Part shown: positions 47,843-56,909 of the stretch, piece after piece
How the letters are laid out: each line of letters starts with the position of its first letter
Position numbering within the stretch: position 1 is the first letter of the stretch
DNA from: VRUE01 sp036266075
GTDB lineage: Bacteria; Actinomycetota; Thermoleophilia; Solirubrobacterales; 70-9
NCBI GenBank assembly: GCA_036266075.1
Contig: DATANV010000007.1
Span: 1 to 64,000 of the forward strand
Length of the DNA stretch: 64,000 nucleotides
Direction: 5' to 3'
The notes under the pieces: model-generated
What the model saw: the letters and a program-made list of their open reading frames with translations, nothing else
Database searches by the model: none
Told to the model about the DNA's origin: nothing
Translations under genes and position numbers: made by a program

Positions 47843-49342
47843 TCAGCCGACCGCCTCCCCCGCCGCGATGACCTCGCGCCCGGCCAGCTCCTCGCCGCCG
47901 GGGCTCGCAGCCGCCTCGACCACTTGAGCGGGGACCCGGCCCGGTCGGGCGCGGATCGCCGCGGCGGCGATAACGGCGCCCACCAGGGTGACCGCCATCG
48001 AAACGCTCATCGCATCGCTGAGGCCGGTCACGAACTGCTGCGGGGTGGCCGTCTCGAAGCTGCTGCCGGCCGCGCCCTGGAAGATCGCGCCGCTCACCGC
48101 CACGCCGAGGCTGCCGCCGACCATGCGGAACATCGAGAGGACACCCGAGGCGATGCCGGCTTTCTCGACCGCCACGGCGTTCATCGCGGCGCTCGTCATC
48201 GGCGACATCGTCAGCGCGATGCCGATGCCGAGCAGCATGAAGCCGGGCAGCAGATCCAGGTAGCTCGAGTCGACCGCGATGCCGGAGAAACTCCACAGCG
48301 AGGCGGCGAGGATCGCCAGCCCGGCGACGATCAGCCAGCGCGGCCCGAAGCGGTCCGCCAACCGGCCGGCGACGGGCGCGACGCCGACGATCATCAGCGT
48401 CGAGGGCAGGAACCGCACCCCAGCCTCCAGCGGCGAGTAGCGGAGGATGTCCTGCATGTACAGGGCGAGGAAGAAGAAGACGCCCATCATCGCGAAGGTG
48501 ATGATCAGCGCCACCACCACCGCGCCGAGGAAGTTGCGGTCGGCGAAGAAGCGGAACTCGACCATCGGCGCCGAGACGTGCAGCTCGATCGCGACGAAGG
48601 CGACGGCGCCGAGCGCCGCGCCAGCGAGCAGGGCGACGATCTCGGGCGAGCCCCAGCCCCAGCTGTTGGCCTCGACCAGGGCCAGGACCAGCGCCGTCAG
48701 GGTCGCGGTGAGCGTCGCCACCCCGAGGTAGTCGACCTCGCGGCCGACGGTCGTATCGCGCGACTCTCGCACCGCAAAGAGCGTCGCCGTGACCGCGCCG
48801 ATCGCCACCGGGATGTTGAGGTAGAAGATCGCCCGCCAGCTGACGTGCTCGGTAAGGAAGCCGCCCAGCACCGGACCGACGGCGAGCGCCAGCGCCGAGA
48901 CGCCCGCCCAGGTGCCCATCGCCTTGCCGCGCTCGTGCGCCGGGAAGGCGTCGGTGATGATCGAGAGCGTGCCGGGCATCATCAGCGCCGCGCCGACGCC
49001 CTGCACGACGCGGCTGATCACCAGGTCGGTGGAGCCGGCGGCGAAGCCGGCGGTCGCCGAGGAGAGGGCGAAGACGACGACGCCGATGAGGAACATCCGG
49101 CGGCGGCCGAAGATGTCGCCGAGCCGGCCGCCGGTCGCCAGCAGCACCGCGAACGAGAGCGTGTAGCCGTTGATCGTCCACTCGAGCCCGGAGATCGAGG
49201 CGCCGAGGTCGCGCTGGATCGAGGGCAGGGCGACGTTGACGACGGTGTTGTCGAGCATGATCATGAACAACGCGAAGCACATCGCTCCGAGCGTCCACCA
49301 CTTGCGGTTGTCGTCGGTGATCAGGTGGCGGTAACGGGTCAA
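47843..49342 (-). CDS. MFS drug efflux transporter, EmrB/QacA (DHA2) family
   Basis: 499 residues from TTG 49342, overlapping the marR stop as TTGA. Fourteen hydrophobic segments, with the DHA2 motifs FMIMLDNTVVNVALPSIQRD in helix 1, GRLGDIFGRRRMF (motif A), RVVQGVGAALMMPGTLSI and VLGGFLTEHVSWRAIFYLNI. It pumps drugs or metabolites out using the proton gradient. It is co-transcribed with, and probably controlled by, the MarR regulator. Confidence 0.93.
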   Translation of the reverse strand: MTRYRHLITDDNRKWWTLGAMCFALFMIMLDNTVVNVALPSIQRDLGASISGLEWTINGYTLSFAVLLATGGRLGDIFGRRRMFLIGVVVFALSSATAGFAAGSTDLVISRVVQGVGAALMMPGTLSIITDAFPAHERGKAMGTWAGVSALALAVGPVLGGFLTEHVSWRAIFYLNIPVAIGAVTATLFAVRESRDTTVGREVDYLGVATLTATLTALVLALVEANSWGWGSPEIVALLAGAALGAVAFVAIELHVSAPMVEFRFFADRNFLGAVVVALIITFAMMGVFFFLALYMQDILRYSPLEAGVRFLPSTLMIVGVAPVAGRLADRFGPRWLIVAGLAILAASLWSFSGIAVDSSYLDLLPGFMLLGIGIALTMSPMTSAAMNAVAVEKAGIASGVLSMFRMVGGSLGVAVSGAIFQGAAGSSFETATPQQFVTGLSDAMSVSMAVTLVGAVIAAAAIRARPGRVPAQVVEAAASPGGEELAGREVIAAGEAVG

Positions 49343-49875
49343 GTTGGTCCAACCTCTTTCAGGTGGCGATAGGCGTCGGCTATGTCCTCCCTGTCCATCA
49401 GCAAGTCAATCGCGACGTCGAGACGACGGCGCTGGGCCGCGCCGAGGCTCTCGGCGAAGGCCTCCATCCCGGCCTGCCGCACGACGAGCAGCGTCTCGAC
49501 CAGCTTCTTGCCCTTCTCGCCGATCGCGACGCGGCGCACCCGCCTGTCCTCGGCGTCCTCGACACGGGTGGCGAGACGGGCTTTGACGAGGGCGTCGACG
49601 GCGCGGCTCATCGAGGGAACCGAGACGCCGAGGCTCTCGGCCAGGTCGCTGACCTGGCGGGGCTCGCCGGCGCCCATCCCGCCCAGCTCGAGCAGCGCCT
49701 TGCACTGCGTCATCGAGAGGCCGGAGTCCTCGATGACGCGCAGCATGTTGCCGCGGTCGTAGCGGAAGAGATGCCGCAGCAGGGCGCCGAGCCGCGCGGC
49801 CGTGTCCTGCGCCTCGGGACTGACCTGCGGAACATCGATCTGCTCGGCGATCGCTGCTATCTCGCTCGCTTGCAC
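49339..49875 (-). CDS. MarR family transcriptional regulator
   Basis: 178 residues, GTG start. The winged helix is visible in GLSMTQCKALLELGGMG, VSDLAESLGVSVPSMSRAVD and LVKARLATRVEDAEDRRVRR. It heads the MarR-MFS operon; an 11-bp inverted repeat upstream (49897-49924) is the likely operator. Ligand unknown. Confidence 0.9.
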   Translation of the reverse strand: MQASEIAAIAEQIDVPQVSPEAQDTAARLGALLRHLFRYDRGNMLRVIEDSGLSMTQCKALLELGGMGAGEPRQVSDLAESLGVSVPSMSRAVDALVKARLATRVEDAEDRRVRRVAIGEKGKKLVETLLVVRQAGMEAFAESLGAAQRRRLDVAIDLLMDREDIADAYRHLKEVGPT

Positions 49876-49896
49876 ATCGACAATTGTTGCATAAGA

Positions 49897-49924
49897 ACAA
49901 CTATTTCGCGAGGGAAATAGTTGT
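49897..49924. promoter_or_regulatory. AT-rich inverted repeat upstream of marR, candidate operator
   Basis: ACAACTATTTC (49897-49907) and GAAATAGTTGT (49914-49924) are perfect complements with a 6-bp spacer, strikingly AT-rich for this genome. A second element, TTGTT-N7-AACAA, overlaps its left side. Position just before marR suggests autoregulation; it also lies 15 bp past the desaturase stop, so it could double as a terminator. Confidence 0.6.
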
Positions 49925-49938
49925 GTACGTGATGCTAA

Positions 49939-51174
49939 TCACAGAGCGGGGTGATCCTCGCCTCGGTAGGGGCCCGGCTTTGGCCGTGGCTCGCCGCCCG
50001 GAAAGGCCAGCCTGAGAATCGTCCTCTGCACCATGCCGAGCTGACGGCCGAAGGGGCCGCTGTTGTACGGCAGGCCGTAGCGCTCGCATATCTGCTTGAC
50101 CTGCGGCGCGACCTCGGCATAGCGGGTGCTCGGCAGGTCGGGAAAGAGGTGGTGCTCGACCTGGTAGCCGAGATTGCCGCTGGCCACGTGGAACAGCGGG
50201 CTGCCCTCGATGTTCGCCGCGCCGGTCAGCTGGCGCACATACCAGCCACCCCGGCTCTCGTCCTCCACTTCCTCCTCGGTGAAGGTGTAGGTCTGGTCGG
50301 GGAAGTGACCGCAGAAGATGATCGCGTAGGCCCATACGTTGCGGATGATGTTGGCGGTGGCATTGGCGGTGACGGCCGAGTGATAGGAGCCACGGCCGGT
50401 CGCGAAGGCCTTCCGCAGCGCGCCGGCCAGCCCGCCGCGGCGCCGCCGAGCCCGGCCCGGCCCGGTCGCCGCGTCGGCGGCAGCGGCGGCCAAGCCGCTC
50501 AGCAGCGGCCAGGCAACGTAGTCCTTGACGACCTGGCTCTTTGCCTTGCCTGCAATGCCCGCCAGCTCGCGCTTCACCTGCGCTTTCGACTTGCGTCCCT
50601 TGCGGATCGCCTCGAAGTCGAGGTCGTGAAGCGCGACCCCCCACTCGAAGAACGCCATCAGAGCCAGGTTGTAGAGCGGCTGGAAGAGATAGATCGGATG
50701 CCACTTCTGCTCAGGATCGATCCTCATGATCTCGTAGCCGAGGTCCTTGTCCTTGCCGAGGATGTTGGTGAAGGTGTGGTGCACGTAGTTGTGCGAGTGC
50801 TTCCAGGCCTCCGCGGTGGAGGCGGTGTCCCAGTCCCAGGTCGAGGAATTGATCTGGGGATCGTTCATCCAGTCCCACTGACCGTGCAGGACGTTGTGGC
50901 CGATCTCCATGTTCTCGAGGATCTTCGCCGCCGATAGCGCCGCCGTGCCGGCCAGCCAGGCCGGCCGGTAGCGGGCGCCGAGCAGCAGCACGCGGCCGAT
51001 CACCGCGAGCCGGCGCTGCATGACGATCATGCTCTCGATGTAGTGGCGGTCGCGCTCGCCGAGCTCGTCGAGCACGCGATCGCGAATCGCGTCGAACTCG
51101 CGAGCGAGCTCGTCGAGCTGCTCCCCTGAGAGGCGGGCGAGCGGGCTCTGGGCCTCAGCGGTGCTTGCGTTCAT
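49939..51174 (-). CDS. Membrane fatty acid (acyl-CoA) desaturase
   Basis: 411 residues from ATG 51174. The three His boxes for the di-iron centre are present: GHNVLHGQWDW, HSHNYVHHTF and GYQVEHHLFPDLP. Hydrophobic stretches around YLFQPLYNLALMAFFEWGVA and NVWAYAIIFCGHF anchor it. It resembles the DesA3-type stearoyl-CoA delta-9 desaturase of mycobacteria. The gene for its probable electron donor ends 19 bases upstream, the same arrangement as DesA3 with its oxidoreductase. Confidence 0.9.
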   Translation of the reverse strand: MNASTAEAQSPLARLSGEQLDELAREFDAIRDRVLDELGERDRHYIESMIVMQRRLAVIGRVLLLGARYRPAWLAGTAALSAAKILENMEIGHNVLHGQWDWMNDPQINSSTWDWDTASTAEAWKHSHNYVHHTFTNILGKDKDLGYEIMRIDPEQKWHPIYLFQPLYNLALMAFFEWGVALHDLDFEAIRKGRKSKAQVKRELAGIAGKAKSQVVKDYVAWPLLSGLAAAAADAATGPGRARRRRGGLAGALRKAFATGRGSYHSAVTANATANIIRNVWAYAIIFCGHFPDQTYTFTEEEVEDESRGGWYVRQLTGAANIEGSPLFHVASGNLGYQVEHHLFPDLPSTRYAEVAPQVKQICERYGLPYNSGPFGRQLGMVQRTILRLAFPGGEPRPKPGPYRGEDHPAL

Positions 51175-51193
51175 CGTCTTTCCTTTCGTGGTC

Positions 51194-52294
51194 TCAAAGC
51201 GCGATCTCGATCGGCCCTTCGGGGGCGTTGACGCAGGTGCGAACCATCTCTCCCTCGCTGCCGTGGACCTTGCCGGTGCGCAGGTCGCGCACCTTGCCCT
51301 TGCAGAGCTTTCCGACGCAGGTGTGGCAGATTCCCATCCGGCAGCCGAACGGCAGAATGGCGCCGGCCGCCTCGCCGCCGGCGAGGATCGGGGTGCCGCT
51401 GTCGCAGCTCGCCTCGACCCGGCTCTTGGCGAAGCGCACCGGGCCACCCGCGCCCTCCCCCGGCTCGCCACCGATCAGCGGCTGGAAGCGCTCCATGTGC
51501 AGCAGCTCCGGATTGCCCTCCCGTTGCCAGCGGTCGCTCATCGCGTCGAGCATCTCGCCCGGGCCGGAGAGGAAGGCATGGCGGTCGCGCCAATCGGGGC
51601 AGAGGTCGTCAAGGTCGGCGGGCCCGATCCGGGCCTGGCGGCCGGTGATCTGCAGATGGAGGCGATAGCCGGGGTGCAGGCTGTAGATCTCCCGCAGCAG
51701 GCCGCCGAAGATAACCGTGTCGGGAGTGCGAGCGGAGTGAAGGTGGACCACGTCCGCCACCGCGTCGGCGCGATGCAGGCTGCGCAACATGCTCATGATC
51801 GGCGTGATCCCGCTGCCGGCGCTGACGAAGAGGAGCTTCTCGGGCGCCGGGTCGGGAAGGACGAAGGTCCCTTCGACGCCACCGAGCCGGACGATGTCCC
51901 CCGGCCGGGCGTGGCGGACGAAGTACGGCGAGACCTTGCCGGAGTCGACCAGTTTCGGCGTGATGCTGATGCAGCCGTCGGGGCGGCCCGGCTCCGAGGT
52001 GAGCGAGTAGGCACGCCAGTGATGTACCCCGTCGACCACGACGCCGATCCTCAGGTACTGGCCCGGCCGGTGGCCGGTCCACTCGAAGCCCGGCCGGATC
52101 AGCACCGTGACCGCCTCGGACGTCTCGGCGTCGATCCGCTCGATACGGCCGCGCAGCTCGCGCGTCGACCAGAGCGGGTTGATCAGCTCCAGGTAATCGT
52201 CGGGGAGCAGCGGCGTGAACAGCGAGCGGACGGCGTTGAGCGCTTGACGCCGCAGCTTGGGGACCTTCGGCGTCGCTCCTCGTTCGGCCATCAT
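51194..52294 (-). CDS. Ferredoxin reductase with C-terminal [2Fe-2S] domain
   Basis: 366 residues from ATG 52294 (or 52291). An FAD domain (PGQYLRIGVVVDG, WRAYSLTSEPG), an NAD(P) domain (LLFVSAGSGITPIMSMLRSL) and a plant-type ferredoxin domain with C-x4-C-x2-C in PFGCRMGICHTCVGKLCKG and a fourth Cys in RTCVNAPEG. It passes electrons from NAD(P)H to the adjacent desaturase, as the Rv3230c-type enzyme does for DesA3. Divergent from bioA with 91 bp between. Confidence 0.9.
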   Translation of the reverse strand: MMAERGATPKVPKLRRQALNAVRSLFTPLLPDDYLELINPLWSTRELRGRIERIDAETSEAVTVLIRPGFEWTGHRPGQYLRIGVVVDGVHHWRAYSLTSEPGRPDGCISITPKLVDSGKVSPYFVRHARPGDIVRLGGVEGTFVLPDPAPEKLLFVSAGSGITPIMSMLRSLHRADAVADVVHLHSARTPDTVIFGGLLREIYSLHPGYRLHLQITGRQARIGPADLDDLCPDWRDRHAFLSGPGEMLDAMSDRWQREGNPELLHMERFQPLIGGEPGEGAGGPVRFAKSRVEASCDSGTPILAGGEAAGAILPFGCRMGICHTCVGKLCKGKVRDLRTGKVHGSEGEMVRTCVNAPEGPIEIAL

Positions 52295-52385
52295 CAAGAT
52301 GATTGCACCTTTTAATGTCACGGTTCGTGTGGAGCCGCACACTTCCTTCGTTGCCGCCGCGCCTGGAGCTAGGTTGGCCTTGGAG

Positions 52386-53699
52386 ATGCGAACCGACCCC
52401 GGGAAGCTCGACCGCGACCATCTCTGGCACCCGTTCACCCAGCAGCTCGGCTGGGTCGAGGAAGAGCCGCTGATGATCGAGCGGGCCGAGGGCTCGCAGC
52501 TGATCGACGCCGAGGGTCGGCGCTACATCGACGGCGTCTCCTCGCTGTGGTGCAACGTCCACGGACACCGCCACCCTGGCATCGACGCCGCCCTGAGCGA
52601 GCAGCTCGGCCGGGTCGCGCACTCGACCATGCTCGGCCTCTCCCACCCGGGCGCTGCCGAGCTGGCCGCGCGGCTGGCCGACCTGGCGCCGCCGGGTCTG
52701 GAGCGCGTCTTCTACTCGGAGTCCGGCTCGACCGCGGTCGAGATCGCGCTGAAGATGGCCTTCCAGTACCAGCAGCAGCGCGGTGGCCAGCACACCCGCC
52801 GCTCCTCCTTCGTCCACCTGCACGACTCCTACCACGGCGACACGATCGGCTCGGTCTCGGTCGGCGGCATCGGGCTCTTCCACGCCACCTACCGGCCGCT
52901 GCTGTTCCCCACCCACGCCGCCGAGCCTGGTGACGCCGCCGCCCTCGAGCGCGTGCTCGAGGCCCACGAGGAGGAGATCGCGGCGGTGATCGTCGAGCCG
53001 CTGGTCCAGGGGGCCGCCGGGATGCTGGTCCATCCGCCCGGCTACCTGCGCGCGGTGCGCGAGCTGTGCGACCGCTTCGGCGTGCTGCTGATCTGCGACG
53101 AGGTGGCGACCGGCTTCGGCCGCACCGGAACGATGTTCGCCTGCGAGCAGGAGGGTGTCTCCCCCGACCTGCTCTGCCTCGCCAAGGGACTGACCGGCGG
53201 CTACCTGCCGCTGGCGGCGACGCTGAGCACCGAGCGGATCTACGAGGGCTTTCTCGGCGCCCCGCAGGAGCAGCGCACCTTCTTCCACGGTCATACCTAC
53301 ACCGGCAACCCGCTCGCCTGCGCCGCCGCCCTCGCCAGCCTCGACGCCTTCGAGCACGAGCGAACGCTCGAGCGCCTGCAGCCGAAGATCGAGCTGCTCG
53401 GCCGGCTGCTGGCAGGCGTCGCGGCGATGCCCGAGGTAGTCGAGGTGCGGCGTTGCGGATTCATGGTCGGGATAGACCTCGGCGAGCACGATCCCGACCT
53501 CCGCCTGGGCCACCGGGTGACGCTCGAGGCGTGCGAGCGCGGGGCGATCGTGCGGCCGCTGAGCGACGTGGTCGTACTGATGCCCCCCCTCGCCATATCC
53601 GAGGCAGAGCTGGGACGCCTGGTAGAGATCGTGGCCGAATCGATCGGCGCGGCGCTCGCCTCGCTCGAAACGCCGCTCCCGGTCGCCCAGGCGGCGTAG
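52386..53699 (+). CDS. bioA: Adenosylmethionine-8-amino-7-oxononanoate aminotransferase
   Basis: 437 residues from ATG 52386. It makes 7,8-diaminopelargonate, the step between BioF and BioD. LWHPFTQQLGWVEEEPLMIE, SSLWCNVHGHRHP, SGSTAVEIALKMAFQY, DSYHGDTIGSVSVGG, ICDEVATGFGRTG and the PLP-Lys in CLAKGLTGGYLPLA identify it. It is separated from bioBFD by the MFS and desaturase genes, so the pathway is split over about 5 kb. No bioC/bioH-type pimelate gene is in the window. Confidence 0.95.
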   Translation: MRTDPGKLDRDHLWHPFTQQLGWVEEEPLMIERAEGSQLIDAEGRRYIDGVSSLWCNVHGHRHPGIDAALSEQLGRVAHSTMLGLSHPGAAELAARLADLAPPGLERVFYSESGSTAVEIALKMAFQYQQQRGGQHTRRSSFVHLHDSYHGDTIGSVSVGGIGLFHATYRPLLFPTHAAEPGDAAALERVLEAHEEEIAAVIVEPLVQGAAGMLVHPPGYLRAVRELCDRFGVLLICDEVATGFGRTGTMFACEQEGVSPDLLCLAKGLTGGYLPLAATLSTERIYEGFLGAPQEQRTFFHGHTYTGNPLACAAALASLDAFEHERTLERLQPKIELLGRLLAGVAAMPEVVEVRRCGFMVGIDLGEHDPDLRLGHRVTLEACERGAIVRPLSDVVVLMPPLAISEAELGRLVEIVAESIGAALASLETPLPVAQAA

Positions 53700-53709
53700 G
53701 CTGGGCCAG

Positions 53710-54357
53710 GTGGACGAGAGAGCGCGTGGGCCGGCGGAGGCCCACAACCCGGGTGAGCCGTCGGAGCCACGTCCAGCCGCTTCGGTGGTGCTGCTGAGGC
53801 GCGGGGGGAAGCACGCGGATCGTGCCCTCGAGGTCCTGCTGCTGAAGCGGACCGAGAGGGCCAAGTTCATGCCCGGGGTGTGGGTGTTCCCGGGCGGGGC
53901 CGTCGACGCCGACGACGGCGAGGACGAAGCGCGTTTCAAGGCTTGCGCGGTGCGCGAGCTGGAGGAGGAGGCTGGAATCGCGCTGCCGGAGGACGAGGAG
54001 CTGGTCCTGTTCTCGCGCTGGATCACGCCGGAGGTCGTCTCGCGCCGCTTCGACGCCTGGTTCTTCCTCGCGCTCGCCCCGGCCCACTCGCCGCCGCGGC
54101 CCGACGGGGTCGAGACCGTCGACGCCGGCTGGTTCGAGCCGGGCGCGGCGCTGGAGGCGCAGGCCGGCGGCGGCATGGCGCTCGCCTTCCCGACCGTCAA
54201 GCAGCTCGAGGCGCTGCTCCCCTTTCGCGGTTCCTCGGAAGCGATCGAGGCGCACCGCGGCAAGGCCGTCGAGCCGATCCTGCCGAAGGTAGTCGGCACT
54301 CCCGAGGAGCACCGAGTGCTCCTGCCGGGCGACCCGGACTACCCGAGCGGGTCGTAG
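53710..54357 (+). CDS. Nudix hydrolase, NUDT19-like
   Basis: 215 residues, GTG start 10 bases after bioA. The Nudix box is spread as GGAVDADD...ACAVRELEEEAGI, with intact REL-EEAG residues. VWVFPGGAVD and FSRWITPEVVSRRFDAWFFL are typical of NUDT7/19-like enzymes that hydrolyse CoA or acyl-CoA. Function as a CoA diphosphatase is inferred. The 3' end overlaps the convergent acyltransferase by 19 bp. Confidence 0.85.
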   Translation: MDERARGPAEAHNPGEPSEPRPAASVVLLRRGGKHADRALEVLLLKRTERAKFMPGVWVFPGGAVDADDGEDEARFKACAVRELEEEAGIALPEDEELVLFSRWITPEVVSRRFDAWFFLALAPAHSPPRPDGVETVDAGWFEPGAALEAQAGGGMALAFPTVKQLEALLPFRGSSEAIEAHRGKAVEPILPKVVGTPEEHRVLLPGDPDYPSGS

Positions 54358-55052
54358 TCCGCGTCCGGGCCGTCGGCGCCGGCCATCGCGAGCCGCGCCG
54401 GAATGCCCCGAACGACGGCACCGGCGGGAACGTCTGCGGTGACCACGGCGCCCGCCCCGACGATTGCCTCTTCGCCGATCTCAATGCCGGGCATGATCTT
54501 CGCTCCGGCGCCGATCTGGCAACCCCGCCGAAGCCGTGGCGGGCCGGCGCGCTCTACGGTCGTCATCTTGCGTCCGGTGAGGACCTGAACCCCGGGGCCG
54601 AGGAAGCAGTCCGGCTCGACGTGCGTCCCAGGGCCGACGACGGAATGGGTCTGTATCCGCGTGCGATCCCCGACCTCGACATTGCGGCCGATGCCGCAAC
54701 TCGCCCCCACCATCGCATCCGCGCCGAGGCTGACCCCCTCGCGGATGTGCGCGTGGTCGCCGAGGAAAGAGCACGGCCCCATGCGAGCGCCTGCCGAGAC
54801 CAGCGCGTAGGGAGAGACGATCGCCCCGCTCTCGATCGACGTCGGCCCCCGGCTGGGCGCGGGCGTGCGCGAACTTCGGTTGCGGTACCCCATCCTGCCG
54901 AGCACCGCCCCGTCGTCGAGCCGCACCCTGTTGCCGACGGTGACGTCGTCGTAGATGACGACGTTCGCCCCGATCTCAACGTCCTCGCCCAACGTCACGC
55001 GAGCGCCGAGCAACAGAAATGGGGCGAGATCGGACGAGCGCAGCGAGGCCAT
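54339..55052 (-). CDS. Left-handed beta-helix acyltransferase (copy 2)
   Basis: 237 residues from ATG 55052. Hexapeptide repeats run through most of the chain (GANVVIYDDVTVGNRVRLDD, IGRNVEVGDRTRIQTHSVVG, IMPGIEIGEEAIVGAGAVV). The final GAVVRGIPARLA is typical of sugar O/N-acyltransferases. It is a tandem paralogue of 55060-55767, eight bases away, sharing LGDHAH, LTGRKMT and RRGCQIGA. Probably modifies a surface sugar. Confidence 0.85.
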   Translation of the reverse strand: MASLRSSDLAPFLLLGARVTLGEDVEIGANVVIYDDVTVGNRVRLDDGAVLGRMGYRNRSSRTPAPSRGPTSIESGAIVSPYALVSAGARMGPCSFLGDHAHIREGVSLGADAMVGASCGIGRNVEVGDRTRIQTHSVVGPGTHVEPDCFLGPGVQVLTGRKMTTVERAGPPRLRRGCQIGAGAKIMPGIEIGEEAIVGAGAVVTADVPAGAVVRGIPARLAMAGADGPDADYDPLG

Positions 55053-55059
55053 GGGGCGA

Positions 55060-55767
55060 TTATCCGGATGGAACCGCAGGTCCGCCCTCGACGCGCGCCA
55101 GCGCGACTCGGGCCGGGATACCGCGGACGACGTCGCCGCTGGCCACGTCGGAGGTGACCACGGCACCGGCGCCGACTACTGCGCCTTCGCCGATCTCGAC
55201 GCCGGGCATGATCACCGCGGCGGCGCCGATCTGGCAGCCGCGGCGAAGGCACGGCGGCCCGAGCCGCTCGGCCGCCGTCATCTTGCGGCCGGTGAGGATC
55301 TGCACGGCCGGGGCGAGGAAGCAGTCCTCCTCGATCGTCACGTCCGGCCCGATCATGACCAGGTTCTGGATCCGCGTGCGGTCGCCTATCGTCACCCGCC
55401 GTCCGATCCCGCTGGCCGAGCCGATCGTGACGTCCGCGCCGAGCCGGGCGCCGGGATTGAGGTGCGCGTGGTCGCCGAGGAAGGAGTGCGGTTCCATGCG
55501 AACCCCAGCGCCGACCAGGCCATAGGGGCAGACGGTCGCCTCAGGGCCGATAAGGGTCTGGCCGTCGTTGTCGCGCGTCGAGCGCGAGCGGCGATTGGCC
55601 CGCATCGGCCGCCCGAGGACGGCGCCGTGGTCGATCCTCGCCCCCGCCTCGACGATCACGTCGTCGAGGATGACGACGTTGGCGCCCAGCTCGGCCTCCT
55701 CGGCGATCGTCACGCCGGCACCGAGCAGCAGGTTCGGGGCACGATCCGATGGGCTCAGCTGGGCCAA
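55060..55767 (-). CDS. Left-handed beta-helix acyltransferase (copy 1)
   Basis: 235 residues from TTG 55767. Hexapeptide repeats (GANVVILDDVIVEAGARIDH, ADVTIGSASGIGRRVTIGD, IMPGVEIGEGAVVGAGAVV) and GDVVRGIPARVA. Strong resemblance over the full length to the downstream copy points to tandem duplication. It starts 20 bases from the divergent glycosyltransferase gene, suggesting joint control of a glycan pathway. Confidence 0.85.
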   Translation of the reverse strand: MAQLSPSDRAPNLLLGAGVTIAEEAELGANVVILDDVIVEAGARIDHGAVLGRPMRANRRSRSTRDNDGQTLIGPEATVCPYGLVGAGVRMEPHSFLGDHAHLNPGARLGADVTIGSASGIGRRVTIGDRTRIQNLVMIGPDVTIEEDCFLAPAVQILTGRKMTAAERLGPPCLRRGCQIGAAAVIMPGVEIGEGAVVGAGAVVTSDVASGDVVRGIPARVALARVEGGPAVPSG

Positions 55768-55787
55768 GCGTGCGATTATTCCAGCGC

Positions 55788-56903
55788 ATGGCCGAGCCGA
55801 GGGAGTTGGGCGTGGACTCGGTTTGCTGTCTGCTGCACAACATGATCCCGGGCGGCTCGGGGCGCCAGTGGATACACCTGCTTGGCCGCCACGTCGAGGC
55901 CGGCGGCAAGGCGACGATCGTCTCGCCGCCAGGCCTGCTGCAGGGCGCCGCGGAAACGGCCGGCATCGAGTTCGTCGCGACCTCCTGGTACGACAGGGCG
56001 ATCGAGCTCGGCCCCGAGGGGTTGCGCTCGACCCTCGCCCGCCACGATGCCGCGATCGTCCACTGGGACCACCGTGTGATGGACGCTCTGGAGCCGGCGC
56101 TCGCCTCCTGCGAACGGGTGGCTCTGTCGCTGCACCAGACGCCGGACGCTCTGGCGAGCTGGCTCGGCCCGCAGGCCCTGGCCGAAGTGCGAGTGCCGAT
56201 CGCCCTTGCCCTGGCCGAGGAGCGAGCCGCGGTGCTGGTGCGTGGCGAGTGGCACCGCGAGCGGTTCGCCGACGCCTTCGACCTCCCGGCCGACACGCTC
56301 AGCATCCTGCCCGCCTCGATCCCGCTCGACGCCGTTCCCTTCCAGCCGCAGCTTGGCGAGCCGCGCGAGATCCTGGCGCTGATGCGGCTCGCGCCCGAGA
56401 AGGCAGCGATCGCCCAGCTCGCGGTCGAGCTGACCAGAGAGCGCCTCGCCGCCAGCCGCCCCTGTCGTCTGACGATCGCCGGCGAAGGCGACTGGCGGGT
56501 ACAGGCCGAAGCGCTCTGCCAAGCGAGGCTGCCGCGAGAGGCATGGCGGATCGAGGAGGCGCCGGCCAACCCGGTCGCCCGCCTCTTCGCCTCGGACCTG
56601 ATCGTCGCCCAAGGCCTGACTACGCTCGAGGCCGCGGCGATCGGACGCCGTGTGGTGGTCGCCAGGCCGATCGACGAGAGTCGTGCCGCGGGCGTCGTTC
56701 TCACGCCCGAGCGCTACGACGTCGCCGCGCGAGACCCGTTCGGCAAGCCGCAGGTCACCCCCGATGCGAAGCGACTGTGGGGCGAAGTGCTGGCGCTCGA
56801 CGAGGACGATCTCCACCGGATTCGCCGCCTGGTCGAGGAGCACAACAGCCTGGCGGCCGCCTCACAGGCGCTGGCCGGCGCGCTTGATGTCGGCCGGGGC
56901 TGA
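55788..56903 (+). CDS. Glycosyltransferase-like protein (GT4-type fold)
   Basis: 371 residues from ATG 55788. The N-terminal domain has CCLLHNMIPGGSGRQWIHLL, the acceptor-side start of GT-B enzymes, and the C-terminal domain has CRLTIAGEGDWR, VARLFASDLIVAQGLTTLEA and AAIGRRVVVARP, which resembles the donor-binding EX7E region with substitutions. Donor unknown. Divergent from the two acyltransferases, with which it may build an acylated surface saccharide. Confidence 0.75.
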   Translation: MAEPRELGVDSVCCLLHNMIPGGSGRQWIHLLGRHVEAGGKATIVSPPGLLQGAAETAGIEFVATSWYDRAIELGPEGLRSTLARHDAAIVHWDHRVMDALEPALASCERVALSLHQTPDALASWLGPQALAEVRVPIALALAEERAAVLVRGEWHRERFADAFDLPADTLSILPASIPLDAVPFQPQLGEPREILALMRLAPEKAAIAQLAVELTRERLAASRPCRLTIAGEGDWRVQAEALCQARLPREAWRIEEAPANPVARLFASDLIVAQGLTTLEAAAIGRRVVVARPIDESRAAGVVLTPERYDVAARDPFGKPQVTPDAKRLWGEVLALDEDDLHRIRRLVEEHNSLAAASQALAGALDVGRG

Positions 56904-56909
56904 GGCTTA

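Noticed and set aside
51609..54299. An 896-residue minus frame across bioA and the reductase
   Set aside because: It is the antisense of bioA and an out-of-frame read of the reductase gene; no conserved motif.
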